64,000 nucleotides of DNA, from the NCBI RefSeq assembly GCF_000954115.1, contig NZ_CP010797.1:1550001-1614000 (forward strand). Reading direction: 5' to 3'. A program made the position numbers and the translations under genes. The DNA is from Rhodococcus sp. B7740 (GTDB lineage Bacteria > Actinomycetota > Actinomycetes > Mycobacteriales > Mycobacteriaceae). Positions 20,567 to 31,701 of the stretch are shown one piece after another (within the stretch, counting starts at the first letter, position 1; each line of letters opens with the position of its first letter). The notes beneath the pieces were generated by a model. It did not search any database. It saw nothing but the letters and a program-made list of their open reading frames with translations, and had not been told where the DNA came from.

Positions 20567-20657
20567 AGGAACTTCACCTGCATTGTTGTTCGAGCTTGTA
20601 ACGCTGAGCCAGCTTAACTGCCTCGGCCTCGGCGACAAAATCGCCTTCACCTGCTCG

Positions 20658-20729
20658 CTGGGGTACCAGGACTCGAACCTAGAATGGCGGTACCAGAAAC
20701 CGCTGTGTTGCCAATTACACCATACCCCA
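20658..20729 (-). tRNA. tRNA-Gln (anticodon CTG)
   Basis: A 72-nt cloverleaf on the minus strand beginning TGGGGTATGGTGTAATTGG. The anticodon loop TTCTGGT gives CTG. The T-arm contains GGTTCGAGTCC, and the acceptor T1-A72 pair is typical of tRNA-Gln. It lies 91 bp upstream of tRNA-Glu on the same strand. GatCAB in this window would convert Glu-tRNA-Gln made by gltX. Confidence 0.95.
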
Positions 20730-20974
20730 ATGGACTTGAATCGAACTGCGCATCACGATCGATGTGCACTGCGTTTCGAGCCGGGATAGAGACTATCAAA
20801 GGTGACTACCCATTCTGCAAATCGGCTGCTCAGAGCCACCGAAACCGCGCCGCGCAGGCGTCGGGAGCGGCCCGAGTCGCAGCTTCCTCGGGCCCCAGGA
20901 GCCCCCTCGACGCCTCGTCCGACCAGTGGAGCAGACTTGTCCTCCGTGACCGATCGCAGACCCAGCCGAGTCCG

Positions 20975-22594
20975 ATGAGGGTCCTGCTCGTTCCTCAGGG
21001 CGAGCAGGCCGTACTGACGTACCTCGCCGACGACGGCTCGATGCAGCGTGAACCCACGGTGGCCGAGGATCCGGTCGCGGCCGTTGCCGGGCTGGAGCGA
21101 GACGAACGGCCGAGGTGGGTGTGGGAGGACACCAGCCGGATCTACCCTCGGTTACTCGAACGAGGAGTACGCGTACGCCGCTGTCACGATCTGGCCCTGG
21201 TCGGTGCGATTCTGGCGATGCGCGCCGGCTCGGCGACTGTCCCGTCGGCTCCCGCCGACCTGCGGCCGGGGCTGTTCGACGCGAACCCCAACTCCGATCC
21301 CGCGGCCGTGCTCACCGAGTACCGGCGTCAGCTTCGCGACATCGGTGACGATCGCGCACTGCACCTGCTGGCGGCGGCCGAGTCGGCCGGGGGCCTGGCC
21401 GCCGCGGAGATGACCTTCGACGGGTTGCCGTTCTCGGCGTCGGCACATCGCCGTCATCTGGACACGATGCTCGGTGCGCGGCCGCTGGACGGTTCTGCAC
21501 CCCCGGCTCTCGTCGAGCTCGAGAACCAGATCTCGTCGGCGTTCGGGCGGCGCGTCAACCCTGCCTCTCCCGTGGAGCTGGTGGCCGCGTTCGCGCGCGT
21601 CGGTATCGAACTGACATCGACTCGCGCGCACGTCATCCGCGACATCGACCACCCGGTAGTTCCGCTGCTGCTGCGCCACCGCGATCTGTCGAAGCTGCAC
21701 GCTGCGAACGGGTGGGCATGGCTCGACGCGTGGGTTCGCGACGATCGTTTCCGTCCGGTCTATGTTCCCGGCGCTGTGGTCTCGGGCCGGTGGGCCAGTC
21801 GCGGCGGAGGCGGCCTGCAGATTCCGAAACCCCTGCGCGCCAGTGTGATCGCCGATCCCGGTTACACCTTCGTGGCCGCCGACGCCGGTCAGCTCGAACC
21901 GCGTATTCTCGCTGCGATGTCCGGCGATCCCGGTATGGTCGCCGCGGCAGGCACCGCAGATCTGTATGCACCGGTGGCGGCAGCATCGTTCGGCGGCGAT
22001 CGCAGCCACGCCAAGGTTGCCGTTCTCGGGGTCCTGTACGGGGCGACCTCCGGCGAGGCGCGTTCGCTGCTGACGCGACTACGGGCCTCGTTCCCCGGTG
22101 CCGTCGCACTGGTGGAGGAGGCCGCCCGCGCCGGAGAACGGGGCGAGGTCGTTCGTTCGTGGCTCGGACGGGCCTGCCCACCGCCCTCGCCGCAGTGGTG
22201 GTCGGAAGGTGACGCGCACGCGCGGGGCCGGTTCACGCGCAATTTCGTCGTGCAGGCCACCGCCGCCGAATGGGCGCTGTGCTTGTTGGCCGATCTGCGT
22301 GGCCGGTTGGCCGGGAGCGGAGCCCGCAGGAGTGACCCGAATGCCGGGAGCGGAGCCCGCAGGAGTGACGGGGATTCCGGGACCAGCAGCGAGTTGGTGT
22401 TCTTTCAACACGACGAGGTGGTGGTGCATTGTCCCGTCGCCGATTCGGAGCGTGCCGCCGAAGCGATTGCAGCATCGGCGTTGTCGGCAACTCGACTGAT
22501 GTTCGGTGACACGGCCGTCCGGTTTCCGATGGAGACGAGAATCGACCGCCTTTACGGCGCTTCGGCTGCAGGCTCTGAGCCGGATTCGGACTGA
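20975..22594 (+). CDS. Family-A DNA polymerase-like protein (annotated elsewhere as bifunctional 3'-5' exonuclease/DNA polymerase)
   Basis: 539 residues, far shorter than PolA and without a 5' nuclease domain. The C-terminal half keeps polymerase A blocks: motif A AADAGQLEPRILAAMSG near 300-320, motif B HAKVAVLGVLYGATSGEA near 345, and motif C FFQHDEVVVHC near 480. The N-terminal 200 residues occupy the proofreading position, but I cannot see the DxE-type catalytic motif. An 11-residue tandem insert (AGSGARRSDPN, AGSGARRSDGD) at 22310-22369 separates motifs B and C. Its 3' end overlaps the convergent YihY gene by 43 bp. Possibly a repair or translesion polymerase; role unknown. Confidence 0.8.
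   Translation: MRVLLVPQGEQAVLTYLADDGSMQREPTVAEDPVAAVAGLERDERPRWVWEDTSRIYPRLLERGVRVRRCHDLALVGAILAMRAGSATVPSAPADLRPGLFDANPNSDPAAVLTEYRRQLRDIGDDRALHLLAAAESAGGLAAAEMTFDGLPFSASAHRRHLDTMLGARPLDGSAPPALVELENQISSAFGRRVNPASPVELVAAFARVGIELTSTRAHVIRDIDHPVVPLLLRHRDLSKLHAANGWAWLDAWVRDDRFRPVYVPGAVVSGRWASRGGGGLQIPKPLRASVIADPGYTFVAADAGQLEPRILAAMSGDPGMVAAAGTADLYAPVAAASFGGDRSHAKVAVLGVLYGATSGEARSLLTRLRASFPGAVALVEEAARAGERGEVVRSWLGRACPPPSPQWWSEGDAHARGRFTRNFVVQATAAEWALCLLADLRGRLAGSGARRSDPNAGSGARRSDGDSGTSSELVFFQHDEVVVHCPVADSERAAEAIAASALSATRLMFGDTAVRFPMETRIDRLYGASAAGSEPDSD
22310..22369 (+). repeat. Two in-frame copies of a dispersed GC-rich repeat inside the polymerase-like gene
   Basis: Two identical 27-bp units at 22310-22336 and 22343-22369, period 33 bp, with core GGGAGCGGAGCCCGCAGGAG. 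The same core occurs upstream of gatB and near gatC, outside genes. In-frame reading adds 22 residues to the protein. Confidence 0.85.
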
Positions 22595-23556
22595 GCTCCC
22601 GGTGGGTCGGCGAACGTCACGTCGATGTCCTCGAACGGCTTGCTGCGTTGTGCTTCTGCCTGTCCGGTGTAGGTGAGTTTGTCACCTTCGGTCAGTTCGA
22701 CATCGTCGGTGAACGGGGCCAGAAGGGACCGCGGGAACAGCCTGTCGACACGAACCACGTTGATCTCGATGCAGATCACGATCGATACCGAGGTCACGTA
22801 CAGAAAGGCCAACAGCCCGAGCACCACTGCAAAGACACCGTTCGTCACCGTCGAACTCGCGGCGACGTATTTCACGTACACACCGCCGAACGTCTGCAGC
22901 AACTGCCACGTCAGACCGGCCACTACGGCTCCCGGAAGTACCTGTCCGATCGTCACCGCTCGCACTGTGGCGAGCCGAAACGCAACGACGAACACCCCGA
23001 CGTACAGCAGCGTTCCGATCACGAAGACGACGAGACCTGATTCCGGGCCGAAATATCCTGCGGCACTGAGCACATTGAGTGCGGTGATAGCCAGTACCGC
23101 CAGGCCCACGGTGCTCAGCAAACCCAGTCCCCGCACTCGGGCTCGAATAGGATCGGGCCGGAGATTCTTCGGTACGGCCCATGCGGTGTTCATCGCGTTC
23201 TGCAGCGCGACGGACACACCGAGCCCGCCGTACAGCGACCCGAGGATACCCACCGTCAGACCGACCGTGCCGCCACCTATCCGTTCGGGACGCCCCAATT
23301 CTTCACCGACCGCCGGGATCTGACCGAGTGCCGAGTTCAGGATCTGTTGTTGCAGCTCCGGGTTGCCCATCAACACGATGCCCAGAATCACGGAGAAGAG
23401 CAGCAGCGCAGGAAAGAGCGAGACGAAGGCGTAGTACGTGATCAGGGCGGCGAGGTAGCCGCCCTGATCATCGACGAACTTGTACACCACCGCAATGGGA
23501 TAGCCGAGGACCGGCTGCCTGCGCTGGAGTCGATCCAGTCGATCGGAGACACTCAT
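22552..23556 (-). CDS. YihY/BrkB-family inner-membrane protein
   Basis: 334 residues with about six membrane segments between residues 25 and 275 (for example ALITYYAFVSLFPALLLFSV and VFAVVLGLLAFLYVTSVSIV). The YAFVSLFPALLL and VGLTVGILGSLYGGLG blocks mark the UPF0761/YihY family, once called BrkB or ribonuclease BN in error. Transport or envelope function is assumed, not known. An acidic C-terminal tail is encoded where the gene overlaps the convergent polymerase-like gene. It lies 46 bp after gltX. Confidence 0.88.
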   Translation of the reverse strand: MSVSDRLDRLQRRQPVLGYPIAVVYKFVDDQGGYLAALITYYAFVSLFPALLLFSVILGIVLMGNPELQQQILNSALGQIPAVGEELGRPERIGGGTVGLTVGILGSLYGGLGVSVALQNAMNTAWAVPKNLRPDPIRARVRGLGLLSTVGLAVLAITALNVLSAAGYFGPESGLVVFVIGTLLYVGVFVVAFRLATVRAVTIGQVLPGAVVAGLTWQLLQTFGGVYVKYVAASSTVTNGVFAVVLGLLAFLYVTSVSIVICIEINVVRVDRLFPRSLLAPFTDDVELTEGDKLTYTGQAEAQRSKPFEDIDVTFADPPGAQSESGSEPAAEAP

Positions 23557-23602
23557 TCGAGGCTGCCCCCGCGGCCCGCGGTGCGCCTGCGGCCGTGCGC
23601 CG

Positions 23603-25078
23603 TCACGCCACCCGGGCGCGTGCTGCAGCCAGGCGTGCCAGGGTCTTCTCGCGCCCGAGCAGTTCCATGGACTCGTACAGCGGCGGACTGATGTGCGACC
23701 CGGTCACTCCCACCCGAATCGGGGCGAAAGCCTTGCGCGGCTTGAGCTCGAGCTTCTCGATCAGCGCGTCCTTGAGAGTCGCCTCCAGATCGGCCGTGGT
23801 CCAGGTCTGCAACGCCGTCAGCGCCTCGACCGTGGCGTCGAGAACGGGTGCGGCATCGGCACCGAGGTTCTTCGCCGCGGCTGCAGGGTCGATCTCGAAG
23901 TCCGCCTCGTCGACGAACAGGAACTTCAGCAGTCCCCAGGCATCCGAGAGGACGACGATGCGGGTCTGCACCAGATCGGCCGCGACGGCGAACACCTTCT
24001 CGTCGACCGGCTCGGTGAGATGGCCCTGCGCGACGAGGTATTCGCGCAACCGCGCCGCGAAATCGTCAGCTGCCAGCATCCTGATGTGCTCGGCGTTGAT
24101 CGCGTCGGCCTTCTTCTGATCGAAGCGTGCCGGGTTGGAATTGACCGACGAGATCTCGAACGCCGCCACCATCTCGTCGAGAGAGAAGACGTCGTGATCG
24201 TCCGAGATGCCCCAGCCGAGAAGAGCGAGGTAGTTCAGCAGACCTTCCGGAACGAACCCACGATCGCGGTGGATGAACAGATTCGATTCGGGGTCACGCT
24301 TGGACAGCTTCTTGTTGCCCTGGCCCATGACGAACGGCAGGTGCCCGAACTCGGGGGTGCGTTCTGCGACGCCGATCCGGATCAGTGCCTCGTAGAGAGC
24401 GAGCTGACGAGGCGTCGACGACAGCAGGTCCTCGCCGCGCAGGACGTGGGTGATCTTCATCAGTGCGTCGTCGACCGGATTGACCAACGTGTACAGCGGA
24501 ACTCCGTTGCCTCGGGTCAGAGCGAAATCCGGTACGGTCCCGGCCTTGAACGTGGTCTCCCCGCGCACGAGGTCGTTCCACGTCAGATCGTGATCGGGCA
24601 TCCGCAGTCGCACGACGGCCCCGCGTCCCTCGCTTCGATAGGCCTCGCGCTGCTCCGGAGTCAGGTCGCGGTCGAAGTTGTCGTAACCGAGTTTGGGGTC
24701 GCGTCCGGCTGCCTTGTGACGGGATTCCACTTCCTCCGGCGTGGAGAACGACTCGTAGGCCTCGCCGGCGTCGAGCAACTGCTGCACGACGGCAACGTGT
24801 TGCTCGCGACGCAGCGACTGCCGGTAGGGCTCGTACGGGCCACCCACCTCGGGGCCCTCGTCCCACTCGAGGCCGAGCCAGCGCAACGCGTCGAGCAGGG
24901 CGGCGTAGGACTCTTCGGAGTCGCGTGCTGCGTCGGTGTCCTCGATGCGAAAGACGAAGGTGCCGCCGTGGTGCCGGGCGAACGCCCAGTTGAACAGTGC
25001 GGTTCGGACCAGACCGACGTGCGGGGTCCCGGTGGGCGACGGGCAGAACCGAACGCGGACGTCTGTTGCTGTGGTCAT
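23603..25078 (-). CDS. gltX: Glutamate--tRNA ligase
   Basis: Class I aminoacyl-tRNA synthetase, 491 residues. [20 protein letters not shown] is the HIGH-like region near residue 10, and [13 protein letters not shown] is the KMSKS-like motif near 255. With gatCAB present and no glutamine--tRNA ligase seen here, it is probably non-discriminating and charges both tRNA-Glu and tRNA-Gln, whose genes lie about 3 kb away. It starts 7 bp after the FAH-family gene. Confidence 0.96.
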   Translation of the reverse strand: MTTATDVRVRFCPSPTGTPHVGLVRTALFNWAFARHHGGTFVFRIEDTDAARDSEESYAALLDALRWLGLEWDEGPEVGGPYEPYRQSLRREQHVAVVQQLLDAGEAYESFSTPEEVESRHKAAGRDPKLGYDNFDRDLTPEQREAYRSEGRGAVVRLRMPDHDLTWNDLVRGETTFKAGTVPDFALTRGNGVPLYTLVNPVDDALMKITHVLRGEDLLSSTPRQLALYEALIRIGVAERTPEFGHLPFVMGQGNKKLSKRDPESNLFIHRDRGFVPEGLLNYLALLGWGISDDHDVFSLDEMVAAFEISSVNSNPARFDQKKADAINAEHIRMLAADDFAARLREYLVAQGHLTEPVDEKVFAVAADLVQTRIVVLSDAWGLLKFLFVDEADFEIDPAAAAKNLGADAAPVLDATVEALTALQTWTTADLEATLKDALIEKLELKPRKAFAPIRVGVTGSHISPPLYESMELLGREKTLARLAAARARVA

Positions 25079-25085
25079 GCTCGCC

Positions 25086-25859
25086 CTACTTCTTCGCTGC
25101 GACGGGGTTGGTCAGGGTACCGATTCCCTCGACGGTGATCGACACGCTGTCTCCGTCGGTGATGGGTCCGACTCCCTCGGGGGTTCCGGTGAGAATGACG
25201 TCTCCGGGGAGCAGTGTCATCACCGCGGACACCCATTCGATGATCTTCGGAATGTCGTGCAGCAGAAGCGAAGTGCGACTCTGCTGCTTGACCACGCCGT
25301 CGACCTCGGTCTTGATCTCGAGATCGGTCGGGTCGAGCGAGGTCTCGATCCAGGGCCCGAGTGGGCAGAAGGTGTCGTGTCCCTTGGCGCGAGTCCACTG
25401 TCCGTCGTGCTTCTGGTGGTCACGGGCCGAGACGTCGTTGGCGAGGGTGTATCCGAGCACCACCTCGTACGCCTTGGAGGCGGGGACGTCCTTGCACGGG
25501 CGGCCGATGACGATCGCCAGTTCACCCTCGAAGTGCACCTCGTTCGAGGACGGTGGCAGCACGATGGGCGCTCCGGGCCCGACGATGGAGGTGTTCGGCT
25601 TGATGAAGATCACGGGGTCCTTCGGAGCCTCACCGCCCATCTCGGCCACGTGCGCGGCGTAGTTCTTACCGATGGCGATGACCTTGCTGGCGAGGATGGG
25701 GGCGAGCAGTCGCACGTCGGCCAGAGGCCACGACCGACCCGTGAACGTGGGTGTGCCGAAAGGATGTTCGGCGATTTCCTTCGCAGTCTGCGAGTCACCC
25801 TCACCTTCGATACTCACGAATGCCACACCATCAGGACTTGCAATTCGACCGAGACGCAT
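25086..25859 (-). CDS. Fumarylacetoacetate hydrolase (FAH)-family protein
   Basis: 257 residues with the FAH C-terminal fold: [20 protein letters not shown], then the metal-binding [13 protein letters not shown] (Glu-x-Glu), [13 protein letters not shown], and [16 protein letters not shown]. Members hydrolyse or decarboxylate beta-diketo and oxo acids in aromatic or meta-cleavage catabolism. Substrate is not readable. The same gene sits next to gltX in mycobacteria (Rv2993c), so it is probably housekeeping, such as oxaloacetate or acylpyruvate clean-up. Confidence 0.88.
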   Translation of the reverse strand: MRLGRIASPDGVAFVSIEGEGDSQTAKEIAEHPFGTPTFTGRSWPLADVRLLAPILASKVIAIGKNYAAHVAEMGGEAPKDPVIFIKPNTSIVGPGAPIVLPPSSNEVHFEGELAIVIGRPCKDVPASKAYEVVLGYTLANDVSARDHQKHDGQWTRAKGHDTFCPLGPWIETSLDPTDLEIKTEVDGVVKQQSRTSLLLHDIPKIIEWVSAVMTLLPGDVILTGTPEGVGPITDGDSVSITVEGIGTLTNPVAAKK

Positions 25860-25989
25860 GCCGGAAGTCTATCGACCGTCGTTCTCCGCACGTCGACGCC
25901 GTCCGATCCACCGATCTTTCGCCGGTGTAAAGTTCGCGTCGATCCACATAGCAAGATCTCATGTCCATATTTTGAGACGGAAGGCCGGA

Positions 25990-27213
25990 ATGAGCGACAC
26001 GAAGCAGTTGTCCAGCATCGGCGAGACGCGACGGTGGTTCATGCTCGTGCTCGGGATGCTCGCGCAGACTGCGGGCGCCGTCTTCATCAACGGTGCTGCA
26101 TTTCTCATTCCTGCCCTGCACGACGACCGAGGACTCGGCCTTGCGACTGCAGGATTCGTGGTTGCGATGCCCACCGTCGGCATCATGCTGACCCTCATCG
26201 CATGGGGCGTGCTCGTCGACCGCATCGGCGAACGTCTCGTTCTGGTGATCGGGCTCGGGCTCACGGCCGCAGCGAGTCTCGGCGCGGTGGTCAGCACGTC
26301 CATCCCGGTGCTCGCCGTCCTGCTGCTGGTCGGCGGTATGGCAGCGGCCAGTGCGAACAGCGCGAGCGGACGCGTGGTGGTGGGATGGTTCCCGCCGCAT
26401 CGCCGTGGACTGGCAATGGGCATCAGGCAGATGTCGGTGCCCCTGGGCGTTGCCCTTGCCGCCCTCACCATCCCACCCATCGCCCGTGACCACGGCGTCG
26501 GAGTGGCACTGCTCGTACCCGCTGCCGTGTGCGCTGCGAGCGCCCTGCTCTGCCTGGCGGTCGTCGACCCTCCCCGTCCGAATCGTATCGACGCGGCGGC
26601 GCAGGGTCTGCTCGACAATCCGTACCGAGGCAGCAGCCAACTGTGGCGCATTCATGCCACGTCCATCCTGCTGGTGGTTCCGCAGTACGTGGTCTGGACA
26701 TTTGCGCTCGTGTGGCTGATGACCGACCGAGGGTGGACTGCTGCGGCCGCGGGCGTCCTCGTCACCGTCACCCAGATCCTCGGTGCACTGGGCCGGATGA
26801 GCGTCGGAGCACTCTCCGATCGGGTCGGTAGCCGCATGCGGCCCCTACGGTGGGTTGCGGCCACCGCCACCGTCAGCATGCTGGGGCTCGGCATCGCCGA
26901 CTGGTTCGACTCCCCCGCCGCGATCGTCCTGCTCGTCGTCGCGTCCGTCGCCACCGTTGCACCGAACGGCCTTGCCTTCACTGCTGTCGCAGAGATCTCG
27001 GGACCGTATTGGAGCGGACGCGCCCTCGGCGTGCAGAACACGAGTCAGTACGTGTTCGCGTCGGCCGTACCGCCGATCTTCGGGGCGCTTGCGACGGTCA
27101 GCTTTCCCGTCGCATTCCTGGTGTCGGCGATCTTCCCTGCACTCTCCGTGCCGATCGTCCCCGACGATCCACGTCCCGAGACTCCCGACGAGAATTCCGA
27201 CAGCGCCGGCTGA
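25990..27213 (+). CDS. MFS transporter
   Basis: 407 residues with about 12 hydrophobic segments. The start MSDTKQLSSIGETRRW has a GGAAGG site upstream. WGVLVDRIGERLVLVIG between helices 2 and 3 is the MFS A-motif, and GALSDRVGSRMRPLRW repeats it in the second half. Substrate unknown. Divergent from the FAH gene, 130 bp away, and convergent with leuB across a large hairpin. Confidence 0.88.
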   Translation: MSDTKQLSSIGETRRWFMLVLGMLAQTAGAVFINGAAFLIPALHDDRGLGLATAGFVVAMPTVGIMLTLIAWGVLVDRIGERLVLVIGLGLTAAASLGAVVSTSIPVLAVLLLVGGMAAASANSASGRVVVGWFPPHRRGLAMGIRQMSVPLGVALAALTIPPIARDHGVGVALLVPAAVCAASALLCLAVVDPPRPNRIDAAAQGLLDNPYRGSSQLWRIHATSILLVVPQYVVWTFALVWLMTDRGWTAAAAGVLVTVTQILGALGRMSVGALSDRVGSRMRPLRWVAATATVSMLGLGIADWFDSPAAIVLLVVASVATVAPNGLAFTAVAEISGPYWSGRALGVQNTSQYVFASAVPPIFGALATVSFPVAFLVSAIFPALSVPIVPDDPRPETPDENSDSAG

Positions 27214-27240
27214 TTCAGACCTGCGGGGATGCCCGAGAAA

Positions 27241-27285
27241 CACGACATGCCACGGTGGGCAGTCGGCCCACCGTGGCATGTCGTG
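27241..27285. terminator. Long perfect hairpin between MFS gene and leuB
   Basis: A 20-bp perfect stem (arms 27241-27260 and 27266-27285) with a 5-nt loop lies between convergent stops. No T run on either side. Likely a bidirectional terminator. Confidence 0.75.
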
Positions 27286-27294
27286 ACGGCCCTG

Positions 27295-28305
27295 CTACAG
27301 ACGCGCTGCGATTCTCGCGCCGATGTCCTTCGTCGACGCGGTTGTGGTTCCTCGCTCGGCGAGGTCCGCTGCGACAGCGGCTTCGACCCGCGCCGCACCT
27401 GCCGCATCGCCCAGATGATCGAGCAACAACGACACCGACAGGATCGCGGCCGTCGGGTCCGCCTTCTGCTGCCCTGCGATGTCGGGAGCACTGCCGTGCA
27501 CGGGCTCGAACATACTCGGATTGGTTCCGGTCGCATCGATGTTTCCGCTTGCGGCCAAACCGATTCCACCGGTCACCGCCGCCGACAGGTCCGTCACGAT
27601 GTCTCCGAACAGATTGTCGGTGACGATGACGTCGAACCGGCCCGGGTCGGTCACGAGGTGAATCATCGCGGCGTCGATGTGCTGGTACGCGACCTCGACG
27701 TCCGGGAACTCGGCCGCGACCTCGTCCACCGTGCGAGCCCAGAGGCTGCCTGCGAACGTGAGCACATTGGTCTTGTGCAGCAGCGTCAGATGCTTACGCC
27801 GAGTCAGAGCCCGCTCGAAACCGTTGCGCACCACCCGCTCGACCCCGTAACGCGTGTTGACACTGACCTCGGTGGCCACCTCGTGCGGGGTGCCGACACG
27901 AAGCGCGCCACCGTTGCCGGTGTACGGCCCCTCGGTGCCCTCCCGCACGACCACGACGTCGATGTCCTTGTCACCGGCAAGTGGGCCGACGACACCCGGG
28001 TACAGCTTGGCCGGACGCAGGTTGATGTGGTGATCGAGCTCGAACCGAGCGCGCAACAGCAGTCCGCGCTCGAGCACTCCGCTCGGAACCGACGGATCAC
28101 CGATGGCTCCCAACAGAATCGCGTCGTGCTCGCGCAGTTCGGCCAACACCGAGTCCGGCAGCAGTTCCCCGGTGGCGTTGTAGCGACGCGCGCCGAGGTC
28201 GTACTCGGTCTTCTCGGCACCGGGTGCAACGACGTCGAGCACGGCGAGCGCCTCGGTGACGACCTCCGGTCCGATACCGTCTCCGGCGATGACGGCCAGC
28301 TTCAT
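27295..28305 (-). CDS. leuB: 3-isopropylmalate dehydrogenase
   Basis: Oxidative decarboxylation of 3-isopropylmalate to 2-oxoisocaproate, third step of leucine synthesis. 336 residues; [20 protein letters not shown] opens the protein. [20 protein letters not shown] and the signature [20 protein letters not shown] carry the Mg and substrate residues, and [18 protein letters not shown] binds NAD. It follows serA by 49 bp and may share its transcript. Confidence 0.97.
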   Translation of the reverse strand: MKLAVIAGDGIGPEVVTEALAVLDVVAPGAEKTEYDLGARRYNATGELLPDSVLAELREHDAILLGAIGDPSVPSGVLERGLLLRARFELDHHINLRPAKLYPGVVGPLAGDKDIDVVVVREGTEGPYTGNGGALRVGTPHEVATEVSVNTRYGVERVVRNGFERALTRRKHLTLLHKTNVLTFAGSLWARTVDEVAAEFPDVEVAYQHIDAAMIHLVTDPGRFDVIVTDNLFGDIVTDLSAAVTGGIGLAASGNIDATGTNPSMFEPVHGSAPDIAGQQKADPTAAILSVSLLLDHLGDAAGAARVEAAVAADLAERGTTTASTKDIGARIAARL

Positions 28306-28354
28306 CTCACTCCTCGTGATTCTTCGACTTCGTTCGATCGACTGCGAGCGATGC

Positions 28355-29950
28355 TCAGGACAGGTCGACCAGTTCGATGGTGGACGCGCCGACCGCGGTG
28401 GCGATGCTCGCGCTCAACTCCTCCGACACGTCCTTGTCGACGCGCAGCAGAATCGTTGCGCCGTCGCCCTCGGAGTCCTGGCTCAGTGCGGCGGCCTGGA
28501 TGTCGATGCCGGCATCGCCGAGCAGGGTGCCGATCCGGCCGAGGCTGCCGGGCTGATCCGCGTAGTTGACGATGAGGTTCTTGCCCTCGGCACGGAGGTC
28601 GAAGTTGCGGCCGTTGATGTTGACGATCTTCTCGACCTGCGTGGTGCCGGTCAGAGTGCCAGCGACGTTGAGCACCGAGCCGTCGCCGTAGACGGCGCGG
28701 ATGTCGACCACACTGCGGTGGTTCTCGCTCTCGGACGCGGTGGTGACCTCGGCGGTGACGCCACGCTCCTCGGCGAGCGACGGGGCGTTGACGAACGTGA
28801 CCGAGTCCTCGATGACGGCGGAGAACAGACCGCGCAGCGCCGAGAGCTTGAGGATCTCGACGTCCTCGGCGGCGAGTTCGCCGCGGACGTCGACCGACAG
28901 CGACGTGGGAAGTTCGGTGGACAGAGCGCCGAGCAGCACACCCTGCTTACGCACGATCTCGAGCCACGGCGACACCTCCTCGCCCACGGCGCCACCCTTG
29001 ACGTTGACGGCGTCGGGCACGAATTCGCCTGCGAGAGCGAGCAGAACCGATTTGGCGACATCGGTGCCCGCCCGGTCCTGTGCCTCGGTCGTCGACGCGC
29101 CGAGGTGGGGGGTGACCACGACCTGCGGCAGCTCGAACAGGGGGCTGTCGGTGCACGGCTCGGAGGCGTAGACGTCGATTCCGGCGGCGAACACGTGGCC
29201 ACTGGTGATGGCGTCGGCCAGGGCCTGCTCGTCGACCAGTCCACCGCGAGCGGCGTTGACGACGATGACACCGGGCCTGGTCTTGGCCAGGGCTTCCTTG
29301 CCGATGATGCCCTTGGTCTCCGGGGTCTTCGGGAGGTGAACCGAGAACATGTCGGCGCGCTCGAGCAGCTCGTCCAGGCTCACCAGTTCGATGCCGAGCT
29401 GGGCGGCACGCGCAGCCGAGACGTAGGGGTCGTAGGCGATGATGTGGGTCTCGAACGCAGCGAGACGCTGCGCGAACAGCTGACCGATGCGGCCGAGTCC
29501 GACGACACCGACGGTCTTGCCGAAGATCTCGACACCGTTGAACTTGCTGCGCTTCCACTCGTGCTGACGCAGAGTGGCGTCGGCAGCGGGGATCTGGCGC
29601 GCGGCCGACAGCAGCAGTGTCACCGCATGCTCGGCGGCGGTGTGAATGTTCGACGTCGGGGCGTTGACGACGAGGACACCGCGCTCGGTGGCTGCGGGTA
29701 CGTCGACGTTGTCCAGGCCGACGCCGGCGCGGGCGACGATCTTGAGATTGGTTCCGGCGGCGAGAACCTCTGCGTCGACCGTGGTCGCGGAACGCACCAG
29801 GATCGCGTCGGCCTCGGGGACCGCGGCCAGCAGCGCGGGGCGATCCGGGCCGTCGACCCAACGGACCTCGACGCCGTCGCCCAATGCCTCGACGGTGGAC
29901 GGCGCAAGTTTGTCGGCGATCAGAACGACAGGACGGCCTGGCTGGCTCAC
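28355..29950 (-). CDS. serA: D-3-phosphoglycerate dehydrogenase
   Basis: First enzyme of serine biosynthesis. 531 residues of the long mycobacterial type: a catalytic domain with [20 protein letters not shown], the NAD loop [18 protein letters not shown] near residue 150, and the active-site segment [15 protein letters not shown] near 280. An intervening allosteric-substrate-binding domain and a C-terminal ACT domain (residues 455-531, [20 protein letters not shown]) for serine feedback follow. It lies between ilvC and leuB on the same strand, but a hairpin separates it from ilvC. Confidence 0.97.
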   Translation of the reverse strand: MSQPGRPVVLIADKLAPSTVEALGDGVEVRWVDGPDRPALLAAVPEADAILVRSATTVDAEVLAAGTNLKIVARAGVGLDNVDVPAATERGVLVVNAPTSNIHTAAEHAVTLLLSAARQIPAADATLRQHEWKRSKFNGVEIFGKTVGVVGLGRIGQLFAQRLAAFETHIIAYDPYVSAARAAQLGIELVSLDELLERADMFSVHLPKTPETKGIIGKEALAKTRPGVIVVNAARGGLVDEQALADAITSGHVFAAGIDVYASEPCTDSPLFELPQVVVTPHLGASTTEAQDRAGTDVAKSVLLALAGEFVPDAVNVKGGAVGEEVSPWLEIVRKQGVLLGALSTELPTSLSVDVRGELAAEDVEILKLSALRGLFSAVIEDSVTFVNAPSLAEERGVTAEVTTASESENHRSVVDIRAVYGDGSVLNVAGTLTGTTQVEKIVNINGRNFDLRAEGKNLIVNYADQPGSLGRIGTLLGDAGIDIQAAALSQDSEGDGATILLRVDKDVSEELSASIATAVGASTIELVDLS

Positions 29951-30064
29951 GTGAAGAACTCCCTATGTCGGTTCGAGACTGTTGTCGGTGAAAAGTCGGA
30001 GCTGGTGCAGCAGAAACAGTTTAGAGGCCGGAGACGTCGAACTGTGACGCCACCTGCCTCACGC

Positions 30065-30104
30065 ATCGAAGGGCACCCCTACGGATGCAGGGGTGCCCTT
30101 CGAT
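30065..30104 (-). terminator. Terminator of the ilvBNC operon
   Basis: 16-bp perfect stem (30065-30080 and 30089-30104) with an 8-nt loop, 31 bp after the ilvC stop. An outer imperfect pairing CTCACGCAT/ATGCGTGAG extends it. Confidence 0.75.
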
Positions 30105-30135
30105 CAGCATGCGTGAGAACGTGATTCGATGAGAA

Positions 30136-31197
<1,062 letters not shown>

Positions 31198-31701
31198 TCA
31201 GCGCGACGCTGTGATCGATTTCGGTCCACGTCCGACGGCAACGACTCCCGACTGAACTATTTCTCGAATTCCATAGGGGTCCAACATCTTCAGCAACGCA
31301 TCGAGCTTCGAGCGGGTGCCCGTCGCCTCGACCGTCACGGCCTCGGGAGACACGTCGATCACCTTGGCGCGGAACAGGTTCACCGTTTCGATGACCTCAC
31401 TGCGCACACTGGCATCGGCGCGGACCTTGATCAGCACCAACTCGCGAGCCACCGAGGAGTCGTCGTCCTGCTCGACGATCTTGATGACGTTGATGAGCTT
31501 GTTGAGCTGCTTGGTCACCTGCTCGAGCGGGAATTCGTCGACGGTGACCACGATCGTCATCCGCGAGATGTCGGGAATCTCGGTACCGCCGACGGCAAGC
31601 GAGGAGATGTTGAAACCACGGCGCGAGAACAACGCGGCGACGCGGGCCAGCACACCTGGCTTGTCCTCGACGAGGACGCTGAGGGTATGGCTCGTGCTCA
31701 C
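31198..31701 (-). CDS. ilvN: Acetolactate synthase small (regulatory) subunit
   Basis: 167 residues. The N-terminal ACT domain [20 protein letters not shown] binds valine for feedback inhibition, and a second C-terminal domain follows. The GTG start overlaps the ilvB stop by 4 bp, so translation is coupled and the subunits are made together. Confidence 0.95.
   Translation of the reverse strand: MSTSHTLSVLVEDKPGVLARVAALFSRRGFNISSLAVGGTEIPDISRMTIVVTVDEFPLEQVTKQLNKLINVIKIVEQDDDSSVARELVLIKVRADASVRSEVIETVNLFRAKVIDVSPEAVTVEATGTRSKLDALLKMLDPYGIREIVQSGVVAVGRGPKSITASR

Noticed and set aside
20494..20729. Possible integration hotspot at the tRNA-Glu/tRNA-Gln pair
   Set aside because: No integrase, no duplicated tRNA 3' end and no foreign gene content nearby.
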